Positions 15,252 through 23,785 of a stretch of 64,000 bases of DNA are shown in pieces (the first letter of the stretch is position 1; every line of letters starts with the position of its first letter). Source of the stretch: JAVJUV01 sp047314965 (lineage in GTDB: Bacteria > Pseudomonadota > Alphaproteobacteria > Rhodobacterales > Rhodobacteraceae); contig NZ_JBLBVK010000052.1 in the NCBI RefSeq assembly GCF_047314965.1, positions 1 through 64,000 of the forward strand. Reading direction: 5' to 3'. Both the position numbers and the translations under genes were made by a program. The notes under the pieces were generated by a model, which was not told the DNA's origin, searched no databases, and saw only the letters and a program-made list of their open reading frames with translations.

Positions 15252-16316
15252 TCAGTTCATGTCCGCGGCGCGCTGCGCGGCGATCTCGGCCTCGACCTCC
15301 GCGACCGAAGCGTTCAGCGCATCGAAGATCCGCTCGCCGCCATCTACGTTCACCTTGAACCAGTCATAGACCGGCGCAGCGGCATCCTTGAAGGCGGCCT
15401 TCTCGTCCGGGGTCGGCACGTAAAGGTCACCGCCGCCGGCCTGGAAGTCCTGGTAGGCCTGGATCGACTTGCGCTTCGGCGAGGCGAAGGTGGCCTGCTG
15501 CAGCGCATAGAAACCATCGATCACGACCGCCTTCATATCGTCGGACATGGACGAGAACTTCTCGTTGTTCATGAACCAGAGCGCGCCCATGTAGGCGTGA
15601 CCGTCCAGCGTCAGGTACTGAAGACCCGCTTCGGGGAACTTCATGCCCATGATGTCGGTGATGCCGTTCTTGGAGCCTTCGACCACACCGGTCTGCAGCG
15701 AGGTGAACAGTTCCGGCCACGGAATCGGCGTCGGCGCGGCGCCAAGCGCCTTGACCAGTTCCTGCGGCAGGTCGGCGACCACGGTGCGGATCTTCAGACC
15801 AGCCAGATCACCTGGTGCAGCAACGCGGCCCTTGGTGTTGGCAAAGTTGCGCCAGCCGCCGGTGTTGCCGACGGTCATCAGCCGGATGGCTCCGCCGGAG
15901 TTCTCGAGCGTCATTTCCTTCATGGCCTGCATGAAGGGAGTGTCGTTCGCCATCACGCCTTCGGCAACGCGGTCGCTCGCCATCAGGTACGGAAGGTCAA
16001 GCACCTGCACGAAGGGGAAGATCCCCGATGCGCCACCCGAGGTGGAGATGTAGATGTCGATGTTGCCGTCGGCCACGCCCTGAAGACACTCCGCACCATT
16101 CGAGCAAAGCTGGGTTCCGATGAACATCTCGACCGCGATCGCGCCGTTGGACGCTTGCTCGACATAGTTCTTGAAGACAACAAGGCCGTCATAGTCCTCG
16201 TCGTTCTCGTTGGAGTTGGCGGTTGCGCGGATCGTGATCTCCTGCGCCTGGGCGGCAAAAGCCGACCCTGCCAGCATCGTCGCCACCATGAGCGACTTGG
16301 TTAGTCCTTTCAGCAT
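15252..16316 (-). CDS. TRAP transporter substrate-binding protein (DctP family)
   Basis: 354 residues with a signal peptide cleaved near AQAQ (about residue 24), so it is periplasmic. The DctP family pattern is clear, including LAGLKIRT, whose Arg normally salt-bridges the substrate's acid group, and the helical region PWPELFTSLQTGVVEGSKNG. It is the third gene in transcription order after the DctQ and DctM subunits, which is an unusual order but common in this family. Ligand is not readable; TRAP systems import carboxylates and also organosulfonates such as taurine and isethionate, which would be consistent with the neighbouring sugar operon. Confidence 0.9.
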   Translation of the reverse strand: MLKGLTKSLMVATMLAGSAFAAQAQEITIRATANSNENDEDYDGLVVFKNYVEQASNGAIAVEMFIGTQLCSNGAECLQGVADGNIDIYISTSGGASGIFPFVQVLDLPYLMASDRVAEGVMANDTPFMQAMKEMTLENSGGAIRLMTVGNTGGWRNFANTKGRVAAPGDLAGLKIRTVVADLPQELVKALGAAPTPIPWPELFTSLQTGVVEGSKNGITDIMGMKFPEAGLQYLTLDGHAYMGALWFMNNEKFSSMSDDMKAVVIDGFYALQQATFASPKRKSIQAYQDFQAGGGDLYVPTPDEKAAFKDAAAPVYDWFKVNVDGGERIFDALNASVAEVEAEIAAQRAADMN

Positions 16317-16344
16317 GTATCTCTCCCTATTCGGTTGCTGATGG

Positions 16345-17859
16345 TCATTGGACGAAGCCCGTTAGTCTTGGGATCGTCATCGAAATGGCCGGGATATAAG
16401 TGATCAGGAAGATCACCAGGATCTCCACGGCAAGAAACGGCAGAATTGCCTTGGCGATGGTTTCGACCCGTTCGCCCGACACCGAGGACGCAACGAAAAG
16501 GACAAGACCCATAGGCGGTGTCGCAAGACCGACGGTCAGGTTCACCGACATGATAATGGCGAAATGGACAGGATGAATGCCCATCTCGACGAAGATCGGA
16601 CCAAGGATCGGCCCGAGAATGATGATCGCCGGCCCTGCATCAAGGAACATGCCGACGATGAACAGCAGCACGTTGATGAGGAACAGCAGGATGTAAGGGT
16701 TCTCGCTGAGGCCCAGAATGTAATCCGCGAGGATCTGCGGCGCATAGGAAAGCGAGACCACCGTCTTGAACGCCATCGCAGCACCAACAAGCAGAAGTAC
16801 GACGGCAGATGTCATCGCCGAACGGCTGAGGACATTGGGCAGATCAGAGACCTTCATGGTCTTCAGCACGAAGAACGCCACGATCACCGCATAGAAGACG
16901 GCAACCGCCGCCGCCTCTGTCGGAGTGAAGACGCCAAGCAAAATCCCCCCGAGGATCAGGATCGGCGTTTGCAACGGGACGACGGCACGCTTGGTGACCA
17001 TGCGAAAGTCATAATCGACCCGCGGGCGCAGGCCCATCAACAGGAAATGTGCAGCCGCGACGCTTACGGCAAAAGTTGCCCACACCATCACGCCGGAGGC
17101 TTCATCACCTGATGCGAAACCGGTGGAAGCACGGAACAGTGCGAAGATCAGCCAACCAAGGTTCAGCCTCAGCAGGACAAAACTCACCCAGTATTCCCGG
17201 GGGCTCAGAACAATGTTCTTCCTCACGATCCGCTCGGCCTTGGGCAGATCATAGCGATTGGCCATGAGCTTGACGACAAGCATCAGTCCGATGCCGACCA
17301 TCACACCAGGTACAATGCCTGCAAGGAAGAGCGCTGCGACCGACTCACCCATGACATAGGCGTAGATGATCATGATCCCTGAAGGCGGGATGATCGGCCC
17401 GATCACCGATGACGCCGCAGTCACCGCAGCAGCGAAACGGCGGGTATAGCCCTGCTTTTCCATCGCCGGGATCAGCATCGAACCAAGCGCCGAAGTATCG
17501 GCCACGGCCGACCCTGAGAGACCGGCGAAAAGCATGGACGACAGGATGTTCACATGTGCGAGGCCACCCCTGAGATGCCCCATGAGCGCCTGGCTGAATT
17601 CGACAAGGCGCTCCGTGATGCCGCCCTTGTTCATCATCTCGCCCGCAAGCATGAAGAACGGGATCGCCATCAGAGGAAAGCTGTCCATCCCGTTGTAAAC
17701 GTTGCGGTAAAGTAGCGTGAGCTGTTTTGTCGGATCGGCCGCCCCGGCATTCAGATCCGAGAGATAGAGAAGAATTCCCGGCGCGGCGAGCAGGCCAAAG
17801 AAGACGGGCAGACCAAGGAACAGGAAGACGAGGAAGACGGGAAGAAACCAGATCAGCAT
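16345..17859 (-). CDS. TRAP transporter large permease (DctM family)
   Basis: 504 residues, strongly hydrophobic with about 12-14 predicted membrane segments. Family motifs include FPLMAIPFFMLAGEMMNKGGIT, SAVADTSALGSMLIPAM, GPIIPPSGIMIIYAY and TPTEAAAVAVFYA. A hydrophilic insert of about 60 residues around 220-290 (RIVRKNIVLSPREYW) makes it longer than the usual 425-residue DctM. It lies 6 bp after the DctQ stop. It forms the ion-coupled channel (usually sodium) of the tripartite transporter. Confidence 0.92.
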   Translation of the reverse strand: MLIWFLPVFLVFLFLGLPVFFGLLAAPGILLYLSDLNAGAADPTKQLTLLYRNVYNGMDSFPLMAIPFFMLAGEMMNKGGITERLVEFSQALMGHLRGGLAHVNILSSMLFAGLSGSAVADTSALGSMLIPAMEKQGYTRRFAAAVTAASSVIGPIIPPSGIMIIYAYVMGESVAALFLAGIVPGVMVGIGLMLVVKLMANRYDLPKAERIVRKNIVLSPREYWVSFVLLRLNLGWLIFALFRASTGFASGDEASGVMVWATFAVSVAAAHFLLMGLRPRVDYDFRMVTKRAVVPLQTPILILGGILLGVFTPTEAAAVAVFYAVIVAFFVLKTMKVSDLPNVLSRSAMTSAVVLLLVGAAMAFKTVVSLSYAPQILADYILGLSENPYILLFLINVLLFIVGMFLDAGPAIIILGPILGPIFVEMGIHPVHFAIIMSVNLTVGLATPPMGLVLFVASSVSGERVETIAKAILPFLAVEILVIFLITYIPAISMTIPRLTGFVQ

Positions 17860-17865
17860 GTTCGA

Positions 17866-18489
17866 TTACTCCGCCATGATTTCTTCTTCAGGCGCGTGAA
17901 GCGCCTTCACCTCGCCGCCCTGCATGGTGATGAGGGTGCGAAGAATGAGCTCGATATTGACGATCAGCAGGAACAGGACGCCAATGAAGAAGGACAGCAT
18001 CATCCAAGAGCGCGGTACGCGGCACCAGATGGACTGACCGACCTGCTTGGCCCCGAGCGCGTCGCAGAAGCCGGAACCGCCCCCCGGGACGAAAAGCGAC
18101 GAGGTGGCGAACTTGCCTGAGAAGCCCGTGACCTCGTTCCAGCCAATACTCACGGCCATCGCAAGCACGCCGCCGGAGATGATCAGAAGAACAAGCGAGA
18201 CGATGGCACCGATGTTCTTCGGCATGGCCTCGACCGCCATATCGATGGCGACGAACCCGCCCCGGCGATAGGCCATCGGCGCCATCAGCCCCGTCATCCA
18301 GAGCATCATGAACCGGGCCGCCTCATCCGGCCAGGGGAGAGCGTTGTTCAGAACATAGCGGAAGAATACCTGCACGAGAATCGCCAGAACCATCAGCGCG
18401 ATCGCGACGATGGAAACCCACCGACCGATCTGCAGGATCGTGTCGTTCCACAACTGGAACGGCCTCAACAGCCCTTGCAACAATACCAT
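17866..18489 (-). CDS. TRAP transporter small permease (DctQ family)
   Basis: 207 residues, four predicted membrane segments, with the DctQ signature VFFRYVLNNALPWPDEAARFMMLWMTGLMAP. A central insert of about 35 residues (TSSLFVPGGGSGFCDALGAKQVG) lies between segments 3 and 4 and makes it longer than typical DctQ. It is the first gene of the transporter operon, transcribed away from the GntR gene, so the promoter lies in 18490-18816. Confidence 0.88.
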   Translation of the reverse strand: MVLLQGLLRPFQLWNDTILQIGRWVSIVAIALMVLAILVQVFFRYVLNNALPWPDEAARFMMLWMTGLMAPMAYRRGGFVAIDMAVEAMPKNIGAIVSLVLLIISGGVLAMAVSIGWNEVTGFSGKFATSSLFVPGGGSGFCDALGAKQVGQSIWCRVPRSWMMLSFFIGVLFLLIVNIELILRTLITMQGGEVKALHAPEEEIMAE

Positions 18490-18816
18490 TGCGCTTCTCC
18501 TCCCTGGTGGTCCGTTTTATTTTTTTTTGGACCCTTGTTCAGCCGATCATACGTCAGATTTCTTCTAAGCCTGCCTCCAAATTTTCATTTTCGAAAGAAA
18601 CCGCACGCGCTTGCTCACCAGGAGCCCGGACATCGTCGTCGAAGAGCAAAATCCAAGAGAAAACACACCCACGAGATGGCCACGCTCTGCGGGACACCAA
18701 TCCGCTGACGTGACTGTATCAAGGGTCATGCGAATCTTCACTGCGGCGACGAATTGAGACTTGCGTAACACTCGATGTAGTGTAAATCAATAGTGTATCA
18801 TTTTTCGGGTGCCCGA
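18490..18816. promoter_or_regulatory. Divergent control region between TRAP operon and GntR gene
   Basis: This 327-bp gap is AT-rich and holds no convincing gene. Both the transporter operon (minus) and the GntR gene (plus) must start here. Near its right end is a GntR-like repeat: TAACACT at 18766-18772, AGTGTAA at 18779-18785 (inverted repeat with one mismatch, 6-bp spacer) and a third half-site AGTGTA at 18792-18797. These are the likely operator. Confidence 0.5.
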
Positions 18817-19521
18817 ATGAACACCGACGGAGCGGACCTTCCGATATTCATGCAGACAGCCGAAATGCTGATCCGCGAAATATCGTCCGGACGGTTGCTC
18901 GACGGCGAGAAACTTCCTCCCGAACGCGACATGGCTTCCGACCTCGGCATTGCAGTCGGCACCCTCAGGAAAGCACTCGATGAACTTGTCGCGAAGGGTC
19001 TCCTGGAACGGGTGCAGGGATCGGGGAACTACGTCCGTCACAATCCCGACGTGGCCGGCGTCTACGCGTTCTTCAGGCTCGAGTTGCTCGATGGCGGAGG
19101 GTTGCCGACCGCAAAGGTCCTCAGCGCCGAGAGGCGGAAAAAGCCCGAAGACCTTCCCGCCTTCGGACAGTCCAGCGAGGGTCACCGCATACGGCGGGTT
19201 CGGCTGATCTCGGGCCTCCCTTCCGCGATGGAGGAGATCTGGCTCGACGGTAAATGGGCCAGCAAGATCAGCACCGACGACCTGTCGGACTCGCTCTACT
19301 ATTACTACCAGAAATCTCTGGGCCTCCTGATCAGCCGCGTCGAAGACTCGGTCGGCATCGGCACTCTGCCGGACTGGAGCGTTCCCGAAATTGGCCTCAA
19401 GCCCGGCGATACGGTCGGCTTCGTCGAACGGCGAAGCCTCACCGCCGACGGCGAGGTCGTCGAATATTCCCGGACATGGTTCAACCCGGACCGCGTCCGC
19501 TACGTTGCCCGCTTCAAATAG
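18817..19521 (+). CDS. GntR-family regulator (HutC/UTRA type)
   Basis: 234 residues from the ATG at 18817; the earlier in-frame GTG at 18793 lies inside the operator. The winged HTH (LPIFMQTAEMLIREISSGRLLDGEKLPPERDMASDLGIAVGTLRKALDELVAKGLLERVQGSGNYV) is classic GntR. The C-terminal half is a UTRA ligand domain (VRLISGLPSAMEEIWLDG, VEYSRTWFNPDRVRYVARF). Its own upstream repeats suggest control of itself and the divergent transporter. It lies 8 bp from the following oxidoreductase gene, so the two are co-transcribed. Confidence 0.9.
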   Translation: MNTDGADLPIFMQTAEMLIREISSGRLLDGEKLPPERDMASDLGIAVGTLRKALDELVAKGLLERVQGSGNYVRHNPDVAGVYAFFRLELLDGGGLPTAKVLSAERRKKPEDLPAFGQSSEGHRIRRVRLISGLPSAMEEIWLDGKWASKISTDDLSDSLYYYYQKSLGLLISRVEDSVGIGTLPDWSVPEIGLKPGDTVGFVERRSLTADGEVVEYSRTWFNPDRVRYVARFK

Positions 19522-19529
19522 GGATCAGA

Positions 19530-20624
19530 ATGAAAAGCACGGTAAACTACGGTGTTATTGGCTGTGGCATGATGGGTCAGGAGCATCTGCGAAACATCGC
19601 GTTGCTGGGCGATGCCCGCGTTACGGCGATTTTCGAACCGGACGCGCAGATGCGCGCCCTGTCACATGAAATCGTCCCCGAAGCACGGATGTGCGAAACG
19701 GTTGAGGAGCTTCTCGCACAGCCCGATCTGGACTGCCTTTTGGTGGCATCGCCGAACTTCCTCCATGTCGAACAATTCGAGACGATTGCCCGGCTCCGAC
19801 CCCTCCCCTTGCTGATCGAAAAGCCTCTCTTCACCAACCCGGCAGACGCCGGACGGATTGCAGAGCTTGAGCAGACGTATCCCGCTCCGGTCTGGGTGGC
19901 GATGGAATACCGCTACATGCCGCCGATCAGTGCATTCCTCGAAAAGGCCCACGAAGCAACCGGCGGGATCACCATGCTCACAATTCGCGAGCACCGGTAC
20001 CCCTTCCTGTCCAAAGTTGGCAACTGGAACCGGTTCAACAGGTATTCCGGTGGAACTCTGGTGGAGAAATGCTGCCATTTCTTCGACCTGATGCGACTGA
20101 TCATGGGGTCGGAACCGGTTCGGGTCATGGCCTCGGGCGGCCAGGACGTGAACCACCGCGACGAGACCTACGACGGCGAAGCCTCGGATATCTGGGACGG
20201 TGCATTCGTGATCGTCGATTTCGCGAATGGCAGCCGCGCCATGCTGGAGTTGTGCATGTACGCCGAAGGCTCCGAGTTCCAGGAAGAAATCACGGCCGTC
20301 GGACCTAAGGGAAAGATCGAGGTCAAGGTTCCGGGCCCGACGCGGTTCTGGAAAGACCCGGAAAAGGCATCGCCGGTGCCCAGGATCATCGTCTCGCCTC
20401 GCGATCCCGTGGGCCCCCGGGAAATCGAAATCCCGGTCGATCCGACGTTGCTGGCTGTCGGAGACCATAACGGCTCCACCTTCTACCAGCACCGCCTATT
20501 CGCCGAGGTGGTCCGTGGAAACGGATCGCCGGAGGTGACCATTTCGGACGGAGCCCGCGCTGTGAAGATGGCCATGGCGGCCCAGAAATCCGCCGAGACG
20601 GGAGTGTCTGTGAAATTCGAATGA
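19530..20624 (+). CDS. Gfo/Idh/MocA-family NAD(P)-dependent protein (oxidoreductase or glycosidase)
   Basis: 364 residues. N-terminal Rossmann fold with GCGMMG (11-16), the EKPL motif (97-100) and the C-terminal substrate domain with GGTLVEKCCHFFDLM (174-188; His183 in the catalytic His region). Members oxidise sugars or inositols. The same fold also includes NAD-dependent glycoside hydrolases (GH109 and, as I recall, the sulfoquinovosidase family GH188). Because the gene is coupled to the GntR regulator of a sugar or sulfonate transporter, a role in opening or oxidising the imported sugar is likely. Which reaction it performs cannot be read from sequence alone. Confidence 0.8.
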   Translation: MKSTVNYGVIGCGMMGQEHLRNIALLGDARVTAIFEPDAQMRALSHEIVPEARMCETVEELLAQPDLDCLLVASPNFLHVEQFETIARLRPLPLLIEKPLFTNPADAGRIAELEQTYPAPVWVAMEYRYMPPISAFLEKAHEATGGITMLTIREHRYPFLSKVGNWNRFNRYSGGTLVEKCCHFFDLMRLIMGSEPVRVMASGGQDVNHRDETYDGEASDIWDGAFVIVDFANGSRAMLELCMYAEGSEFQEEITAVGPKGKIEVKVPGPTRFWKDPEKASPVPRIIVSPRDPVGPREIEIPVDPTLLAVGDHNGSTFYQHRLFAEVVRGNGSPEVTISDGARAVKMAMAAQKSAETGVSVKFE

Positions 20625-20648
20625 CGGCGGGCCGCGTGCCCGGCCCGG

Positions 20649-20876
20649 TCAGCGCCTCTGCACCTTCGCCGACTCGCGGAACGCCTTCAGCACAAAAAGC
20701 ACGAAGGGCGCGCCGTGCATGCCAAGATCGAACCAGTCGATGGCGCGCACCAACTCGCCATCGAACAGCATCTTCAGCTTTTCCCAGACATGCGGTTCCG
20801 GCATGAATGGGGCCAGCCCCAGCGTGGCACAGGCCAGAAGCAGGAGCGTCCAGGAAATCTTGTCGAGCCAGCTCAT
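20649..20876 (-). CDS. Small hydrophobic protein, hypothetical
   Basis: 75 residues. The N-terminal half is a membrane segment (WTLLLLACATLGLAPFM), followed by PEPHVWEKLKMLFDGELVRAIDWFDLGMHGAPFVLFVLKAF, a second hydrophobic helix, and a basic C-terminal tail. Small proteins of this pattern are frequent in marine alphaproteobacteria, but no function is known to me. It is encoded 9 bp after the alpha/beta hydrolase gene stop, probably co-transcribed. Confidence 0.65.
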   Translation of the reverse strand: MSWLDKISWTLLLLACATLGLAPFMPEPHVWEKLKMLFDGELVRAIDWFDLGMHGAPFVLFVLKAFRESAKVQRR

Positions 20877-20885
20877 ATCCAGGAC

Positions 20886-21740
20886 CTAGCCTCGCGAGAG
20901 GAACCCGCGCAAGACCTCGCATGTCTCGTGCGGATACTGGTCGACAAAGAAATGTCCCCCGGGCATCTCACGCGCGTCCATCGCGTCGAGCCGTTCGGCC
21001 CAGATCGCCGGCACGTCGTAAAGCCGCCCCATCACCCCGTCCCGCCCCCAAAGCACAAGGGTCGGACAGTGCACCCTCTGCTCCAGGTCGGCGGCGTCAT
21101 GCGCGAAATCCACGTCCAGCGCCGCCCGGTAGTCATTGGTCGACGCGGCGATCATCGCCGGGTTGCGCCAGGCCGCGCGATAAGCCTCGAGCGCCCTGAA
21201 GTCGTCGAGCGTGGCGCTCCCCAGCCCCAGGAGTGTCGCCTCGTAGAAAAAATCCGGATCCGCCCCGATCATGCGTTCCGGAATCGGCGCCGGCAGACCC
21301 AGGTAGGTCCAGTGCGGATAGGCCCGCGCGATCGGCAGGGACCAGTTCGACAACAGGTAATGAGTCGGCACGATATCCATCAGGACCAGCCGCTCCACCG
21401 CCTCCGGCGCATCGAGCGTCAGGCGGTGCGCCACGCGCGCGCCGCGGTCATGACCGACCAGTTGAAAGGACGAAAACCCAAGCGCAGCCATCAGACGTCG
21501 CTGGTCGGCCGCCATTTCCCGGAATGAATAATTGGACAGGTCCGGCAAGGCCTCGGGCTTGGACGAGGCGCCATAACCGCGCAGATCGGCCGTCACCACC
21601 GTGAAGCGGTCGGCCAGCGCCGGCGCAACCTCGCCCCACATGGCCCGGTTCTGGGGAAACCCGTGCAGCAAGAGCACGGGCGGCCCTTCTCCCGTGACCT
21701 CGTAGGATATGGTTATCCCGTCGCTCTCGAACTCCGCCAT
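20886..21740 (-). CDS. Alpha/beta hydrolase, fluoroacetate-dehalogenase type
   Basis: 284 residues from the ATG at 21740. The nucleophile elbow is GHDRGAR (Asp98), i.e. an Asp instead of the Ser of esterases. The oxyanion and halide elements match the haloacetate dehalogenase pattern: Arg99 and Arg102, Asp122 (LVLMDIVPT), HW (143-144) in AYPHWTYLGLPAPIPE, and a C-terminal His263 in PGGHFFVDQYP. The Arg pair binds the carboxylate in characterised fluoroacetate dehalogenases. Some family members act on other 2-haloacids or epoxides, so the substrate is open. It stands with a small membrane protein next to tRNA-Asp. Confidence 0.75.
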   Translation of the reverse strand: MAEFESDGITISYEVTGEGPPVLLLHGFPQNRAMWGEVAPALADRFTVVTADLRGYGASSKPEALPDLSNYSFREMAADQRRLMAALGFSSFQLVGHDRGARVAHRLTLDAPEAVERLVLMDIVPTHYLLSNWSLPIARAYPHWTYLGLPAPIPERMIGADPDFFYEATLLGLGSATLDDFRALEAYRAAWRNPAMIAASTNDYRAALDVDFAHDAADLEQRVHCPTLVLWGRDGVMGRLYDVPAIWAERLDAMDAREMPGGHFFVDQYPHETCEVLRGFLSRG

Positions 21741-21797
21741 GACAAACCCTCCCGCCCCGATAGGGACCAGAGACGGCGGAATGTTCAAGAGAGGAAA

Positions 21798-21874
21798 TGG
21801 CGCGGTTGACGGGGCTCGAACCCGCGACCCCCGGCGTGACAGGCCGGTACTCTAACCGACTGAGCTACAACCGC
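21798..21874 (-). tRNA. tRNA-Asp(GUC), copy 1
   Basis: On the minus strand, 77 nt with acceptor GCGGTTG/CAACCGC, anticodon loop CTGTCAC (anticodon GTC), T arm and encoded CCA. It differs from copy 2 by one base in the D loop. Confidence 0.95.
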
Positions 21875-21929
21875 GCGATGGATTGTCACTTAAGCAAGCC
21901 CGCCCGCCCCGTCAATCTCGAAACATGCA

Positions 21930-22000
21930 TTTCTTCCTGGATCAAATACGGCGGGGTTTGGGGCAGCGCCCTAATCGGCACGCAGTGCCAGAAGGAATGC
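21930..22000 (+). repeat. Dispersed intergenic repeat, copy A
   Basis: Core TTCTTCCTGG, two variable bases, CAAATACGGC, then a G-rich run and GGGGCAGCGCCC. It matches copies at 33816-33895 and 54488-54572 (the latter on the opposite strand). This copy is the most divergent of the three past the core; it lies between the two tRNA-Asp genes. The repeat ends are approximate. Confidence 0.55.
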
Positions 22001-22034
22001 GCCGAAGGCGCTCTGGTTTGCAGGATGGGGAAAG

Positions 22035-22111
22035 TGGCGCGGTTGACGGGGCTCGAACCCGCGACCCCCGGCGTGACAGGCCGGTACTCTAACCAACTGA
22101 GCTACAACCGC
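22035..22111 (-). tRNA. tRNA-Asp(GUC), copy 2
   Basis: Same 77-nt structure and anticodon as the gene 160 bp away: one D-loop base differs. Acceptor GCGGTTG/CAACCGC, encoded CCA. Confidence 0.95.
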
Positions 22112-22155
22112 GCATCAGGTCGTGACGCGCCTTCTAGGGTTACGGCTCCGGGGCG

Positions 22156-23076
22156 TCAAGCGGATTTGGAAACTTTGGCCGCGGATTTCGCCTGACCCAG
22201 CACTTCAGCCAGCACGTCGAACACGATCCGCACCCGGCGGCTCGTCCTCAATTCGCTCGGAGCGACCAGCCAGACCGGGAACTCGAAGCTCAGCTTGTCG
22301 TGCAGCACCGGCACGACAAGATCGTCCTTCTCCCCCACCATGTTCCCGACGACCCCGATGCCGATACCCCGCCGCGCCAGTTCCCAATGAACGAGATGGC
22401 TCTCCGATCCCGCGACCAGATTGGCCGCCGTCACGGGTACCTGCCGCTTCTGCAGCGCGTCGATATAGACCCCGTCCGACCCGAACCCGATAAACGGCGC
22501 GTTCGCAAGGTCGCGCACCTCCCGGAACGGGCCATATTTTTCGATCAATCCCGGCGTGGCATAGAGACCGCCCTTCTGGTCCGGCATCCGGCGCGCGATC
22601 ATCTCGGGGTCGGTCGGATCGGCATTTCTCACCGCGATATCCGCCTCCCGCCGCCGCAGGTCCGAGAGCGAATTCGTCGACACGATCTCCAGGACGATCC
22701 CCGGATGGGTTTCCCGCAAACGTTCCACCGCCTCAGGCAGCACATAGGCGGCATAGCCCTCGCTGGCCGTGACCTTCACCCGGCCCTCGACCGATTGCGA
22801 TTGACCCGAGGCCACCAGAGACAGACGTGTCGCCGCCTCGCCCATCGCGCGCACATGCTCGGCAAGCGCTTCGCCCGTCGGCGTCAGGATCAGCGTCCGC
22901 CCAGAGCGCTCGAAGAGGGTCACGCCCAGTTCTTCCTCCAGCGCCGACACCTGCCGCCCCAGTGTCGGCTGCGTCAGCCCCAAAGCCCTCGCCGCAGCGG
23001 AAAGGGAGCCTTCCTCCACTGTCGCAAGGAAAGCCCGCACCTGGTTCCAATCGAAATTCACCGCAGCCCAATTCAT
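22156..23076 (-). CDS. LysR-family transcriptional regulator
   Basis: 306 residues from the ATG at 23076. The N-terminal HTH is typical (FDWNQVRAFLATVEEGSLSAAARALGLTQPTLGRQVSALEEELGVTLFERSGRTLILTPTGEALAEH). The C-terminal effector domain runs to the end (VKVTASEGYAAYVLPEAVERLRETHPGIVLEIV). It is divergent from the methyltransferase at 23165, its probable target. Inducer unknown. Confidence 0.9.
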   Translation of the reverse strand: MNWAAVNFDWNQVRAFLATVEEGSLSAAARALGLTQPTLGRQVSALEEELGVTLFERSGRTLILTPTGEALAEHVRAMGEAATRLSLVASGQSQSVEGRVKVTASEGYAAYVLPEAVERLRETHPGIVLEIVSTNSLSDLRRREADIAVRNADPTDPEMIARRMPDQKGGLYATPGLIEKYGPFREVRDLANAPFIGFGSDGVYIDALQKRQVPVTAANLVAGSESHLVHWELARRGIGIGVVGNMVGEKDDLVVPVLHDKLSFEFPVWLVAPSELRTSRRVRIVFDVLAEVLGQAKSAAKVSKSA

Positions 23077-23164
23077 GCATTTTCGTATAGCAGAACCACG
23101 AATTTCCGCAATTCTTCTACATCTCCGCATGTGAGATAAGCCGTCCATGCCAAGGAGACGCATC

Positions 23165-23782
23165 ATGACAGACGCAGCATTCTGGGATCGCATCGCCCCC
23201 CGATACGCCCGCCAACCCATTTCGAACATGGACGCCTACGAGGCCACGCTGGCCCGTGTCAAAACCTACCTATCCGATAGCGACGCCGTGCTGGAGCTTG
23301 GATGCGGCACCGGATCGACCGCCCTTCTTCTGGCCCCTTTTGTGAAGGAATACGAGGGCACCGACATCTCCGGCGCCATGATCGACATCGCGCTTGAAAA
23401 GGCATGGAACCAGTCGGCGCCGAACGTGTCCTTCCGCAAGGCCGGTGTCTCCCCCTCCGAACATGCCGACCGGACACCCGGCACCGTACTCGCCTTCAAC
23501 CTCCTCCATCTCGTGCCCGATGCCGAGGCAGCGATCGCCATGGTCCACGACCTTCTGCCCGAGGGCGGGATCTTCATCTCGAAAACCCCCTGCATCGGCG
23601 CGAAATGGTACTATCGCCCGCTCGTCAAGGCGATGCAGCTTGTCGGCAAGGCACCCTTCGTCCGCTTCCTCAAGGTCAGCGAACTCGACCACATGATGGT
23701 CGCCGCCGGGTTCGAGATCGTCGAGACCGGGCTTTTCCCGCCCTCGACGCCCTCGCGCTTCATCGTGGCGCGCAAACGATAG
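23165..23782 (+). CDS. SAM-dependent class I methyltransferase
   Basis: 205 residues from the ATG at 23165, seven bases after AAGGAG; an earlier in-frame ATG at 23147 has no comparable RBS. Motif I VLELGCGTGSTALLLAPFV binds S-adenosylmethionine, followed by YEGTDISGAMID and the DxxxAFNLLHLVPD-like motif. The substrate is not readable: small-molecule (UbiE/tocopherol-type) methyltransferases look like this. It is divergent from the LysR gene. Confidence 0.8.
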   Translation: MTDAAFWDRIAPRYARQPISNMDAYEATLARVKTYLSDSDAVLELGCGTGSTALLLAPFVKEYEGTDISGAMIDIALEKAWNQSAPNVSFRKAGVSPSEHADRTPGTVLAFNLLHLVPDAEAAIAMVHDLLPEGGIFISKTPCIGAKWYYRPLVKAMQLVGKAPFVRFLKVSELDHMMVAAGFEIVETGLFPPSTPSRFIVARKR

Positions 23783-23785
23783 AGA

